Origin: a virus
IMG/VR virus record: IMGVR_UViG_3300020204_000323
Coordinates: 1 to 26,244 of that record
Length of the DNA: 26,244 bases
Reading direction: 5' to 3' (one strand)
Below the pieces are notes generated by a model. It saw only the letters and a list, made by a program, of their open reading frames with translations. It was not told the origin of the DNA and searched no databases. Positions 13,581 through 22,744 of the stretch are shown here, one piece after another. Made by a program: the position numbers and the translations under genes. Position 1 is the stretch's first letter, and each line of letters begins with the position of its first letter.

Positions 13581-13984
13581 ATTATTTAATTTACATAAAT
13601 GGTATGGGACCAAATTATAAGGGTGACAACATTTATGAATTTATTTTTTCTGAAACCTTGGAGGTTTTTGGTGAAAATTGGGAGTCTAAACCCGCAAACG
13701 GTTATCCATTACCGCCAGATATGGAATACATAAAAAAAGTTGGAACATTAATAAATGAAGAAATTGCTTTTGATTTGGTACAAAACTCTGATGTTTTTTC
13801 AGTCATTGATTCAATGGATGGCGTTTTGGCCTTAGGGTGGGAGAAAGAAAGTGATGATAAAGATTTTTCTTTGATAAAAAGATTGGTCTTTCAATTTGGA
13901 GAGACTGAAGAGAATGTAAAAAATAAATTATACGAAAGAGATATCGTGTTACAATTTGAAAAAGAAGTGGTGTATGAAAACTAA
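13577..13984 (+). CDS. hypothetical protein (135 aa)
   Basis: A 135-residue acidic protein that I do not recognise. It begins MNYLIYINGMGPNYKGDNIYEF and has a compact alpha/beta look without Cys or membrane segments. The ATG overlaps the stop of the 504-aa gene (ATGA), a sign of coupled translation. Its position in the run toward terL suggests a head or packaging accessory role, by context only. Confidence 0.65.
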   Translation: MNYLIYINGMGPNYKGDNIYEFIFSETLEVFGENWESKPANGYPLPPDMEYIKKVGTLINEEIAFDLVQNSDVFSVIDSMDGVLALGWEKESDDKDFSLIKRLVFQFGETEENVKNKLYERDIVLQFEKEVVYEN

Positions 13985-14846
13985 AATAAAATTTTTATTA
14001 GACAACGGTTTAAGTAAAGATACCTTATCTACATTAACCGAATCAAAAATTAATCTTCTTTTTGAAAAATTTAAAAAAATGAAAAAAGAAGAGGAAAAAG
14101 AAGCATTTCAAAAATCAACAATACCTTCACAAACTGTTTTGAAAGGAAACTTAACTGATTTGGCTGCAACCGGTGTTGATGTTAAAGACGGTAATGTTAA
14201 GTATGACCAAGCAACAGGAGAAGTTACTGTAATGACCAAAGAAGGTGAAGTTACTGAAGACAAAACTGATAATGTAACAACATCAAATGCTTTAGGTAAA
14301 ATTGCAACACAAGCTTACACAGGGCAAGAGGCGCCTCACGACGCTAATGACATGGCGGATGATGGTATGGACGATGATTCAGGAAATAATCGATCAATGA
14401 TGGGTATGGCGGAGTCTGAAATTAATGAAAAGTTCGAGTCAAAGGCACAACAAGGTTTATTTTGGGCTCGTTGTAATAAGTGTTTATCTAAAAATTGTAA
14501 GTGGTGTAAAATGGCAAAAGAGTTCTCGGACTCAACCTCTAAAAAACAATACAAAGATATGCCCGAGAAAAAACACCCCGAAAAAACGGTAGATTATAAA
14601 AAGAAGAAGAAAACAAATGAGGATTTACAAAGTTTTGTGGAAAACACAATAATAGAAATTTTAGAAGATCATGTTGACGCACACATGACAAAAAAAGATC
14701 TGATTGAGGCAATTCGAAAAACAAAAAAAGAAAAAGACGAATCTTTTATTATTCGTAAACCAAAAAAAGTTACTATGTTTTCAGATGAAGCACCTATGGA
14801 ATTACCAATAGGTAAAATTTTTTCTATTGGTAAATCTAAAAAATAA
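13974..14846 (+). CDS. probable structural protein with a four-Cys cluster (290 aa)
   Basis: A Lys/Glu-rich protein of 290 residues. I chose the ATG at 13974, which overlaps the previous stop by 11 bases; an ATG at 13956 in the same frame would add six residues. The N terminus is helical (MKTKIKFLLDNGLSKDTLST) and carries LTES, a possible prohead protease site. A Cys cluster RCNKCLSKNCKWCK (bases about 14470-14512) has the spacing C-x2-C-x4-C-x2-C, a possible zinc site. The end is basic. It directly precedes terL, the place of the small terminase in many phages, but it has no recognisable DNA-binding domain, so I do not call it that. Confidence 0.55.
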   Translation: MKTKIKFLLDNGLSKDTLSTLTESKINLLFEKFKKMKKEEEKEAFQKSTIPSQTVLKGNLTDLAATGVDVKDGNVKYDQATGEVTVMTKEGEVTEDKTDNVTTSNALGKIATQAYTGQEAPHDANDMADDGMDDDSGNNRSMMGMAESEINEKFESKAQQGLFWARCNKCLSKNCKWCKMAKEFSDSTSKKQYKDMPEKKHPEKTVDYKKKKKTNEDLQSFVENTIIEILEDHVDAHMTKKDLIEAIRKTKKEKDESFIIRKPKKVTMFSDEAPMELPIGKIFSIGKSKK

Positions 14847-14851
14847 CATTT

Positions 14852-16627
14852 ATGGCTCTGTCCAAAGAACAAGTAATGGTCGAGTATGTGAGATGTCTTA
14901 AAGACACTCCATATGCTCTTAGAACATACCTCCAAACATACGATAACACGGTATCCAAATATGTACCTTTAGAATTATTTCCAGATCAAGTCTCATTACT
15001 ACACGATTATGAAGAACACGAGGAAAACATCGCTTTAAAATATAGACAAGCAGGAGTCTCAACTGTAACGGCCGCTTGGATTTCCAAAAAATTAGTTTTT
15101 GCTAAAAAAACACAACCCGAAAAAATTCTAATTATCGCCAACAAACTTGATACATCTCAAGAAATGGCAAACAAAATCAGGGCCTTTATTGATCAATGGC
15201 CTACGTGGGTTGGTGCTGGTTTTGCACCTGAAAAAAATTCACAAAGACATTATAAGTTGAATAATGGTTCCGAGGTAAAGGCGGTTGCAACCTCTAAAGA
15301 TGCTCTACGTGGTTTTACACCAACAATTCTTGTTTTTGATGAGGCTGCGTTTATCGAGGCCGATAATGACTTTTGGGCTGCTTGTATGGCCTCTCTATCT
15401 ACTGGGGGTAAAGTAATTGTAATCTCAACACCAAATGGTTATGACCAAATTTATTATGAAATTTACGATCAAGCTTTGAAAGGAATGAATCAATTTAAAA
15501 TTTCAGAAATGTATTGGTATAGAGATCCAAGATATTCAAAAGATCTATATCTTGTACCTACAGATGATTTAGTTCATTACTTAATTAATAGAGAGGATTT
15601 TGACGAATCTGTAAACATATCTTTTGGGCATGTTGATCCATATGAAAGGGATTATTCTGAATTACAATCTTATTTTGACAAAGGTTTCAAACCTTGTTCT
15701 ACTTGGTACGAAAAAATGGTTAAAAAACTCAAGTATGATAAAAGAAAAATTAACCAAGAGTTAAATTGTGAATTTTTAGGTTCAGGGGATAACGTATTTG
15801 ATAATAAAGATTTAGAATACATCAAAAATAATTTGTTGAGTGAACCAACAGGTAAAATGATGGGAAACTCTTTATGGATTTGGAAAGAGCCTGTTGAAGG
15901 TCATAAATATGTTATGGGGGTCGACGTATCGAGAGGTGATAGTGAAGACTTTTCATCAATACAAATTATAGATTTTGACGAAAGAGAACAAGTTTTTGAG
16001 TATGTTGGAAAAATACCTCCTGATGCTTTAGCAGAAATCGCTTATAAATGGGCAGTAATGTACAACTCATTTATTGTTGTCGATATTACAGGTGGTATGG
16101 GAATCACGACCGTTAGAAAATTACAAGAATTGGGCTACAAAAATTTGTATATTGACGGTGTTGACACAACAAGTATTTGGTCGTATAACCCAAAAGCAAT
16201 GGATAAAATTCCTGGTATAAACTTTAATTCAAAAAGAGTTCAAATTATTGCCGCGTTAGAGGAGGCCGTTAGACATAAGTTTAAATTGAAAAGTGTTAGA
16301 CTTTATAATGAGATGAATACTTTTGTGTATGTAAATGGAAGACCTGATCACCAAAAAGGACAACATGATGACTTAATAATGGGAATTGCTATGGCAATTT
16401 ACGTTGGGGAATCTTCTTTTTCTAAATTACAAAAGGCAACAGAACACACAAAAGTAATGATAGAATCTTGGAACGTCGCATCAAATGAACAACTCACACA
16501 ACAATTACAATTCAATCCTACAATGCCAAATGCAAATATGATGAATGACAGATTCAGAAATAATAATAATGGACCTTCCAAAGACGATTATATGAAATAT
16601 GGTTGGCTATTTGGAACAAGAAGATAA
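14852..16627 (+). CDS. terL: terminase large subunit, T4 gp17-like
   Basis: A 591-residue packaging motor. The ATPase part has YRQAGVST (64-71) at the Walker A place, Walker B ILVFDEAAF (D163, E164) and the coupling motif VISTPNG (189-195). The nuclease part (RNase H fold) has GVDVSRGDSED (D358), IVVDITGGMG (D411) and GQHDDLIMG (D506/D507), the three acidic sites for metal. It drives DNA into the prohead through the portal and cuts the concatemer. The Walker A lacks the usual Lys before Ser/Thr (Val instead); several terminases place the basic residue earlier, here Arg65. The length is near T4 gp17 (610). It starts 5 bases after the previous stop. Confidence 0.95.
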   Translation: MALSKEQVMVEYVRCLKDTPYALRTYLQTYDNTVSKYVPLELFPDQVSLLHDYEEHEENIALKYRQAGVSTVTAAWISKKLVFAKKTQPEKILIIANKLDTSQEMANKIRAFIDQWPTWVGAGFAPEKNSQRHYKLNNGSEVKAVATSKDALRGFTPTILVFDEAAFIEADNDFWAACMASLSTGGKVIVISTPNGYDQIYYEIYDQALKGMNQFKISEMYWYRDPRYSKDLYLVPTDDLVHYLINREDFDESVNISFGHVDPYERDYSELQSYFDKGFKPCSTWYEKMVKKLKYDKRKINQELNCEFLGSGDNVFDNKDLEYIKNNLLSEPTGKMMGNSLWIWKEPVEGHKYVMGVDVSRGDSEDFSSIQIIDFDEREQVFEYVGKIPPDALAEIAYKWAVMYNSFIVVDITGGMGITTVRKLQELGYKNLYIDGVDTTSIWSYNPKAMDKIPGINFNSKRVQIIAALEEAVRHKFKLKSVRLYNEMNTFVYVNGRPDHQKGQHDDLIMGIAMAIYVGESSFSKLQKATEHTKVMIESWNVASNEQLTQQLQFNPTMPNANMMNDRFRNNNNGPSKDDYMKYGWLFGTRR

Positions 16628-16635
16628 TTATATGT

Positions 16636-18438
16636 ATGGGTTTAAGTTTTCGAAGAAGATCTGGAAGAATTTCTGACGGTTCAAGATTAATTGTACCAGG
16701 TCAGATAACAACTGGCGTTAAAGTATTCCCAAACTCTTTTGAATATAAAAAAGGATCGAAGAACGAAAATTTGGGGCCTGGTGTTGAACAAAAAGTTGAT
16801 CCAATTAAAACTCCTTATAACCCATGTTGCTTAACAGATTTGTCATTACCTTTTCCAGGACAATCTATAGTTTATAATGGGGTTACTATAAGTGCGATTG
16901 GTTCTGGTGACCTATCTATTTATTATAATGGTGTTTTGGGTAGTTGTTTATCGAATATAAATCAAAATCAACCACCTACAATTGCAGGAGGAAACTCAAA
17001 TATACCAAATAACTCATGGGTTTACACATTAATATTCTCAATACCCGTGAATAATGTTAAACTACATCTTTACGGAAGTAACTTTTGTACAAACCCGTTA
17101 TATTGTAATGGCGCTATAGGGGCAACTTGTCAGGAAAGTTTTACATTCACTACTAACAATAATAACCTACAAATTCTTACTTGTGACTCATGTTGTTATG
17201 TTGTTAATAACAACCAAATAACTTCGGCATATGTAAATAGTCAACAGTGTGGTACAAATATTCCTTATACAAATATAAATGGGCCGGCTAGTGATGGATA
17301 TTTTGAATTTTCTAGTGTTAATAATTTTACAACTTTGACTATTTCAGGTCAAAGTGCTCAATATTGTCTTGGGACTTCTATTTGGTTGTGCGATTTGAAT
17401 ACAAACCCACCTTGTATTGGTAAATGTAACGTTTTTATTAACGCAAACAAATCAGGTTTAGAAAACATACCAAGTTTAGTCTACAGTTACAATTTAACAG
17501 CTAACACAATATTCAACATAAACCAAGATATAACAGGTCCTTTGCCAATATCATCGGGTGACATTGCAAATAACACAAAAAATTTGTGGTTATTTGAGAC
17601 GGATCCTCCCAACAGAATTTTTGAATATGGTATAACTTTGTGTCCTTTCAGTGCGGTATTTAATAGATACATTGACACAACAGGAATTTATAAAGGATTA
17701 TGTGCAACTACAATACCAAATGTGTTACTATCATATAGTCACCCATACGTAAAACGAATTAACATATCAGGAAGTATTGCGAATGAAACAAATTTATTTT
17801 CACTACCATCAAACAGGCGACTATATGGAGACCTTATGTACGTACCCGCAACAAATAATTCAGGTGCTAAAGTAATATTTACGACTGTTTTGTTTCCTCA
17901 AGTTGGGTTTTATCCAAAATATTACATTACTCAATATAGTTATCCAAACGGACCTATCGAAATGGAAACATCTTTATCACCACAAATTGACCTACCTGAC
18001 GGTATTTTCGAAAGAAACTCAAAAATTTATGTTATCGACTTTTACAACGGTGAATTATATTCAATTTCGATTAATCCGCCTTACCAAAGAACATATGTAC
18101 AAACAATACCTTTGAGTCAATTACCCTCATTTAAAGCAGGAGCTTCTACCGATCCAAGTTGTAATACAGTTAGGTTTCAACCAATGACACCAATATCAAG
18201 TTTTCCTGGTACAACGGCAATCCAACAAAACATTGCTTGTGAGAATTGGTCAAATCCGTCTGATAGAACTACAATATTTTTGAACCCAACAGGATTAACA
18301 TTAGAGTATACAACAAGATTATACAATGACCCTGACTTCACAGATCCAATACCTGAAGGATATTGGGTTTCGGACGGTGAAATGGTATATCAAGTGGGTG
18401 AGGATGGTTTGGTAAAAAATATTGAGGTCTGCACATGA
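16636..18438 (+). CDS. Cys-containing putative virion surface protein (600 aa)
   Basis: A protein of 600 residues, Asn/Thr/Ser/Ile-rich and poor in Lys, unlike its neighbours. The N-terminal 50 residues are basic (MGLSFRRRSGRISDGSRLIV). Many Cys follow, several as pairs (NPCCLTD, CDSCCYV), plus repeated short beta patterns such as IYYNGVL and VYNGVTIS. The C-terminal third (about 350-600) may be a beta-propeller or beta-rich domain (LYGDLMYVP, IYVIDFYNGELYSI). The end YWVSDGEMVYQVGEDG recalls phage fibre or adhesin proteins. No function is proven. It sits between terL and portal, where T4 has the tail sheath and tube genes. I chose ATG at 16636 rather than 16603, which would overlap terL. Confidence 0.5.
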   Translation: MGLSFRRRSGRISDGSRLIVPGQITTGVKVFPNSFEYKKGSKNENLGPGVEQKVDPIKTPYNPCCLTDLSLPFPGQSIVYNGVTISAIGSGDLSIYYNGVLGSCLSNINQNQPPTIAGGNSNIPNNSWVYTLIFSIPVNNVKLHLYGSNFCTNPLYCNGAIGATCQESFTFTTNNNNLQILTCDSCCYVVNNNQITSAYVNSQQCGTNIPYTNINGPASDGYFEFSSVNNFTTLTISGQSAQYCLGTSIWLCDLNTNPPCIGKCNVFINANKSGLENIPSLVYSYNLTANTIFNINQDITGPLPISSGDIANNTKNLWLFETDPPNRIFEYGITLCPFSAVFNRYIDTTGIYKGLCATTIPNVLLSYSHPYVKRINISGSIANETNLFSLPSNRRLYGDLMYVPATNNSGAKVIFTTVLFPQVGFYPKYYITQYSYPNGPIEMETSLSPQIDLPDGIFERNSKIYVIDFYNGELYSISINPPYQRTYVQTIPLSQLPSFKAGASTDPSCNTVRFQPMTPISSFPGTTAIQQNIACENWSNPSDRTTIFLNPTGLTLEYTTRLYNDPDFTDPIPEGYWVSDGEMVYQVGEDGLVKNIEVCT

Positions 18439-18458
18439 TTTCGTTTGAACTATTGAAA

Positions 18459-18465
18459 TATTTAT
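18459..18465 (+). promoter_or_regulatory. TATTTAT element before the portal gene
   Basis: TATTTAT lies 21 bases before the portal start codon, in a 48-base gap. Confidence 0.4.
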
Positions 18466-18486
18466 ATCTATAGTTAAACTTTTAAA

Positions 18487-21240
18487 ATGGAAAATAATAA
18501 TCAAAATCTAACTGTTTGGCAAAGGTTATCCCAAACTTTTGGACCTAACTCTTTGTTGGGGATGGGACAACCATCCTACAAGTTAGACAAAAAAGAGCTA
18601 CTTAAAACAACAAGTAAACAAGAGTACGACAAAGCAAAACTCCAACAACAACAATCTTTATTTCTCAGTAATCAGTGGGGTAAAATTGAAAATAATCTAT
18701 ACACTCAGGCGGTCTATTATGAACCAACAAGATTGGCGGCATTTTATGATTACGAATCGATGGAATATTGTTTGGCGGGAGACACAAAAATTGCAACTCC
18801 AAATGGTTTTGTAACAATTAAAGAGTTATCCGAAAGGGGCAAAGATTATGAGTTTATAACTTACGCCTACGATCACAATCTTAAAAAAGTAGTGCCTGCG
18901 ATGGCAAGAAACGCTCATTATACTCGAGATGAAATGACATATAAAATCACATTTGATGATGAAAGTTTTATCATTGCAACTTGGGAACACCAATTTATGA
19001 AAAGGGATGGTTCGTTTGAGAGAGTCATGAATCTAAAATCAGGTGACTCAATGATGCCGTTTTATCGTAAATCTTTTTATAATAATCAAAAATATAATTG
19101 GGTTTACACTTGTAATTCAAAAGAAGGACATAATGGATGGATTTCAGAACACAACTTAATTGCGGAGTGGTTTTACGATGTTAATGTAAATGATGATGAG
19201 GAAGTTCATCATGTAAATTTTGATGGTAAAAATAATTTACCTGAGAATTTACAAATAATGAAAATATCAGAACACAGATCATATCATGCTAAAATAAATA
19301 ATGAAAAATTATGGTCAAATCCTGATTATAGAAAAAAAATGTCAGAGGTTGCAAAAAGAAAAGGAAAACTAGTGTGGGGTGGAAGACGAATTGGAGATAA
19401 AAACCCTGCTTTTTTAAAAATTGGTTGGGATAATATCATCGAAACCGCAAGAAAAATAAAAACTTTGAAAGGGACCGCCAAAGAATTAAATGTTTCTTAC
19501 CGAAAACTACAAAGAGATGTTGTTTCGAACGGGTATCAAGATTGGAACACTTTTTTAACCGCATATGGAATTCAAAAATCACCATACTCAACCGCGAGGG
19601 CAAAAAATGATGTAATTAATTTAAACCACAAAATAGTGTCAATTGAACCTCATGGTATTGTTCCTGTTTATGACTTAACGGTTCCTGGATATAAAAATTT
19701 TGCAACGGACTCGATCTTTTCACATAATACCCCTGAAATCTCAACCGCATTGGACATATATGCTGAAGAATCTACAACACCAAATCAAGATGGTTATGTG
19801 TTACAAGTTTATTCAGAATCAAAAAGAATAAAATCAATATTAGTAGACCTCTTTCTTAATAGGTTGGATATCAATACAAATTTACCCATGTGGATTAGAA
19901 ACATGTGTAAATATGGTGATAACTTTGTGTACTTAAAATTAGATCAAGAAAGAGGTGTTATAGGTTGTTTACAACTACCAAACATTGAGATAGAAAGGGT
20001 GGAAAGAGGTATGGAAACAAGAACTTTCTCTGCGGTTCCAAACATTAAACAAAAATCTTTAAAATTTTCTTGGAAAGAAAAAAATTCAGAATTTAACACT
20101 TGGGAGGTTGCACATTTCAGACTTTTAGGTGATGATAGAAAATTACCTTACGGAACCTCGATGTTAGAGAAAGCACGTCGTATATGGAAACAATTAGTTT
20201 TGGCTGAAGATGCGATGTTAATTTATCGTACATCAAGGGCTCCTGAAAGAAGAATATTTAAAGTTTATGTTGGAAACATGGACGACAAAGATGTGGAGGC
20301 ATACGTACAAAGAGTTGCTAACAAATTTAAAAGAGAACAAATCGTTGATAATAAAACAGGAAATGTAGATTTAAGATTTAACCAAATGGCCGTTGATCAA
20401 GATTATTTTGTTCCTGTACGTGACCAAGCAGCACCTGACCCAATTACAACACTTCCAGGTGGTACAAACTTATCAGAAATTGCCGATATTGAATATATCC
20501 AAAAGAAACTTGTAACCGCACTTAGAATACCGAAGGCTTATTTAGGGTTCGAAGAACCTGTGGGTGATGGTAAAAACTTATCTTTGTTAGATATTAGGTT
20601 TGCAAGAACAATCAACAAAATCCAAAAAAGTGTAATTGCAGAAATGAACAAAATTGCAATTATTCACTTATTTTTAATGGGGTTCGAAGATGAGTTAGAA
20701 AACTTTACTTTATTACTTAACAACCCATCAAAACAAGCAGATCTATTGATGATTGATGTTTGGAAAGAAAAGGTTTTATTATACAAAGATTTAGTTGCCG
20801 AAGTTCCAAAATCCATACAAGCAACCTCCGCAACCTGGGCTAAAAAACATATATTTGGTTTCTCTGATGAAGAAATTAAAGTTGATGTACAACAAATACG
20901 AATGGAAAGAGCGGTTTCTGCCGAATTAGACAACACGGCCACAATCATTACTCACACAGGTTTATTTGATAATGTTGATAAATTGTACGGAACAATTACG
21001 GGAGACACTAAACCGGCTGAAGGTGGTGAAGCACCTGAAGAAGGAGGAGGAGCCCCTCCACCACCTCCAGGACCAGCTCCTGAACCTGCACCAGGACCAC
21101 CAATCCCTGAGAATGTAGAGGTAAATAAGAATCTTAAAATTTTAACAGAATCAAAAGAAGAAGAATTTTGGGATTTTGAAAAGGGAACTCAATCTTTTGG
21201 GGATCTAGATGAACAATTATCAAAACTTTTGGGTGACTAA
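18487..21240 (+). CDS. 20: portal protein (T4 gp20-like) with an in-frame intein
   Basis: A 917-residue precursor; after intein removal about 597 residues, longer than T4 gp20 (524). Residues 1-94 and 415-917 together form the portal: ALDIYAEESTTPNQDG, IWKQLVLAEDAMLIYRTSRA with PERRIF (the typical gp20 segment), then FVPVRD, LPGGTNLSEIADIEYIQKKL and ALRIPKAYLGFEE. The portal is a dodecamer at the head vertex through which DNA passes and on which the terminase docks. The intein (residues 95-414) must be spliced out to make a continuous protein. The C-terminal 80 residues are a Pro/Gly/Glu-rich tail (about 840-880), then ILTESKEEEFW with a possible protease site and a helical end. Confidence 0.93.
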   Translation: MENNNQNLTVWQRLSQTFGPNSLLGMGQPSYKLDKKELLKTTSKQEYDKAKLQQQQSLFLSNQWGKIENNLYTQAVYYEPTRLAAFYDYESMEYCLAGDTKIATPNGFVTIKELSERGKDYEFITYAYDHNLKKVVPAMARNAHYTRDEMTYKITFDDESFIIATWEHQFMKRDGSFERVMNLKSGDSMMPFYRKSFYNNQKYNWVYTCNSKEGHNGWISEHNLIAEWFYDVNVNDDEEVHHVNFDGKNNLPENLQIMKISEHRSYHAKINNEKLWSNPDYRKKMSEVAKRKGKLVWGGRRIGDKNPAFLKIGWDNIIETARKIKTLKGTAKELNVSYRKLQRDVVSNGYQDWNTFLTAYGIQKSPYSTARAKNDVINLNHKIVSIEPHGIVPVYDLTVPGYKNFATDSIFSHNTPEISTALDIYAEESTTPNQDGYVLQVYSESKRIKSILVDLFLNRLDINTNLPMWIRNMCKYGDNFVYLKLDQERGVIGCLQLPNIEIERVERGMETRTFSAVPNIKQKSLKFSWKEKNSEFNTWEVAHFRLLGDDRKLPYGTSMLEKARRIWKQLVLAEDAMLIYRTSRAPERRIFKVYVGNMDDKDVEAYVQRVANKFKREQIVDNKTGNVDLRFNQMAVDQDYFVPVRDQAAPDPITTLPGGTNLSEIADIEYIQKKLVTALRIPKAYLGFEEPVGDGKNLSLLDIRFARTINKIQKSVIAEMNKIAIIHLFLMGFEDELENFTLLLNNPSKQADLLMIDVWKEKVLLYKDLVAEVPKSIQATSATWAKKHIFGFSDEEIKVDVQQIRMERAVSAELDNTATIITHTGLFDNVDKLYGTITGDTKPAEGGEAPEEGGGAPPPPPGPAPEPAPGPPIPENVEVNKNLKILTESKEEEFWDFEKGTQSFGDLDEQLSKLLGD
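18769..19728 (+). mobile_element. intein with HNH homing endonuclease domain, in the portal gene
   Basis: A 320-residue intein. Block A is CLAGDTKIATPNGFVTIKEL with Cys1 at portal residue 95. Block B is TWEHQF. Blocks F and G are VYDLTVPGYKNFATDS and FSHN, ending at Asn414, with Thr as the +1 extein residue. The middle carries an HNH-type endonuclease: EVHHVNFDGKNNLPENLQIM and EHRSYH. A helix-turn-helix-like stretch (TAKELNVSYRKLQRD) follows and may bind the DNA site. Splicing joins MEY to TPEIS in the portal. All catalytic splice residues are present, so the intein looks active. Confidence 0.93.
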
Positions 21241-21254
21241 TTCGAAACAATCTA

Positions 21255-21261
21255 TATTTAT
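21255..21261 (+). promoter_or_regulatory. TATTTAT element before the 238-aa gene
   Basis: TATTTAT lies 15 bases before the start codon at 21277. Confidence 0.4.
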
Positions 21262-21276
21262 TAAAAAAACGAAAAA

Positions 21277-21993
21277 ATGAAATTTGGTGAATTAAAATCT
21301 AAAATTGAAAAATGTCTAACTGAGTCTTATTCTAAGAATTCAGTTAAAAAAGATCTCTTTGTATTCAAAGAGTTGGTATTAAAAAATAAAAATGTTTCAA
21401 AATTATTTTATTTATACGATGAGTTGTCTTCAAAAAAAGGATTAAACGAAGAAGTTGCAAATGAATTTGTAAACCAATCAATAACAATTTATGAAAACAC
21501 AATAAATAAAATTTCTAAAAATGATTTAAAAGAACTTTCTTCATGGGTTGGTCATATCAAAACAAATAACGAATATTCAAATATCGATGACTTATTTTTA
21601 GTTGGTTTGTTGAACTTAGAATCAAAAATAAAAAGTAAAAGAATTATAGTTGAAAACTTAAAGACAGAAGAAATCAAAAGAAATATTGAGGTTATCAACG
21701 TCCCTTTAAAATCTATGGCAAGTGTTGCAAATAAAACAATTAAATCTTATCTTTCCAATTTGAATGAAGGCGAACAAAAAGAAATTTTAAAAATTTTAAA
21801 TACACCGAAAGAAAAATTGGTAGAACAATATAATAACACAAAACAACTTGTTTTGGAAAAATTAGAGAAACAAAAAGAATCAAGCGATTTAGAAACAAAA
21901 AGAACAATTGATGAGGTTGTTAATAAATTAATGAACGAAAATTGCGATGAGTTAAACTACTTCAAACTCAAAACTTTGTCTGAAGGTCTTTAA
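21277..21993 (+). CDS. helical protein in the head cluster, unknown function (238 aa)
   Basis: A 238-residue Lys/Glu/Asn-rich protein, predicted mostly helical by eye. It contains LTES (residues 14-17) and LNEG, and ends in LSEGL; all match the [LI]-x-E-[AGS] pattern of T4-type prohead protease sites. In T4 the gene between portal and protease is gp67, a small prohead core protein, so a core or scaffold role is possible. I recognise no family. Its stop overlaps the stop of the opposite-strand rpsU gene by 4 bases. Confidence 0.6.
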   Translation: MKFGELKSKIEKCLTESYSKNSVKKDLFVFKELVLKNKNVSKLFYLYDELSSKKGLNEEVANEFVNQSITIYENTINKISKNDLKELSSWVGHIKTNNEYSNIDDLFLVGLLNLESKIKSKRIIVENLKTEEIKRNIEVINVPLKSMASVANKTIKSYLSNLNEGEQKEILKILNTPKEKLVEQYNNTKQLVLEKLEKQKESSDLETKRTIDEVVNKLMNENCDELNYFKLKTLSEGL

Positions 21994-22178
21994 ATATTGT
22001 TTTTGTATTTTTGGATGTGAATGGCTTTTTGAAGAACCTTTCTTTTTTTAACAGATTTCTTTTCAAATTCTTTTCTCTCAAACAAAATCTTACTTTGTTT
22101 TGTTCTTATAACTTTTCCCTTCAACTCCTTGAGAGCTCGTTCAATATTTCCTTTATTGTCTACTTTTACTACTAACAT
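21990..22178 (-). CDS. rpsU: phage-encoded ribosomal protein bS21
   Basis: A 62-residue basic protein with the bS21 layout: MLVVKVDNKGNIERALKELK, then GKVIRTKQ, then ERKEFEKKSVKKRKVLQKA and a basic tail. bS21 sits on the 30S subunit near the 3' end of 16S rRNA. In Bacteroidetes, bS21 helps to hide the anti-Shine-Dalgarno sequence. bS21 is the ribosomal protein most often found in phages. It is the only - strand gene in the head cluster and has its own promoter-like element TATTTAT at 22202-22196. As I remember it, host bS21 has Tyr at position 54; here that position is His (IHIQKYK). Confidence 0.85.
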   Translation of the reverse strand: MLVVKVDNKGNIERALKELKGKVIRTKQSKILFERKEFEKKSVKKRKVLQKAIHIQKYKNNI

Positions 22179-22195
22179 AATTTTGATTGGTTGAT

Positions 22196-22202
22196 ATAAA
22201 TA
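22196..22202 (-). promoter_or_regulatory. TATTTAT element before rpsU
   Basis: Read on the - strand, TATTTAT lies 17 bases before the rpsU start. It shows that the motif follows gene orientation, not just AT-rich spacers. Confidence 0.4.
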
Positions 22203-22255
22203 TAATAATTGATTAAAATTACTAAAAATAAACCTATGAAGTATGAAAAAATTAC

Positions 22256-22723
22256 ATGAAAAAAGGAAAAACTTGCAAAATCAATGGATTTCGTACATTT
22301 AAGTCACTTTATGGGACTATAGATTCACAAACATTAAAATCAATTTATTTAAATTTACAAACATGGGTAGAACCAAAAGAAGAAATAGAAAATTGGAATC
22401 GAGTAGTTTTGAACATGACAAGAAATGTTAAACATTCTGTTTACGAAAATTTAAACAAAGATTTATTCGACGACAAATTTATTGTCGATTTGGACCTAAG
22501 AACAAGTGGTCTACAATTAAAAAAGAAATCCTTTATGAATTTAGAAATAAATTTATATCTCACAGAACCCATGGATTTCAAATCTACAAAATTAAAAAAA
22601 GTTGTAAAAAATTTGATAAAAGAGATTTATGGGGACGTTTTCTCAAAAAATGAATACTTTAAATTTTACCTTACTAAAAATGGAAATCTTAAACTAATAA
22701 AAAAACAAACTGAAACTGTTTAG
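22256..22723 (+). CDS. hypothetical protein (155 aa)
   Basis: A 155-residue basic protein (about 20% Lys). It opens MKKGKTCKINGFRTFKSLYG, has an alternating hydrophobic/charged middle (FIVDLDLRTSGLQLKKKSFM, then NLEINLYLTEP) that looks like beta strands, and ends with a helix-strand pair. I do not recognise it. It stops with TAG, evidence that TAG is a normal stop in this phage. Two upstream ATGs (22236 and 22243) are in other frames. Confidence 0.65.
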   Translation: MKKGKTCKINGFRTFKSLYGTIDSQTLKSIYLNLQTWVEPKEEIENWNRVVLNMTRNVKHSVYENLNKDLFDDKFIVDLDLRTSGLQLKKKSFMNLEINLYLTEPMDFKSTKLKKVVKNLIKEIYGDVFSKNEYFKFYLTKNGNLKLIKKQTETV

Positions 22724-22730
22724 TATTTAT
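22724..22730 (+). promoter_or_regulatory. TATTTAT element before the protease gene
   Basis: TATTTAT begins one base after the previous stop codon and lies 14 bases before the protease start codon. Confidence 0.4.
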
Positions 22731-22744
22731 AAATAAAATATTAG

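Noticed and set aside
13974-14846. Small terminase subunit directly before terL
   Set aside because: The position fits, but there is no helix-turn-helix or coiled-coil oligomer pattern; the Cys cluster and Lys-rich tail point elsewhere.
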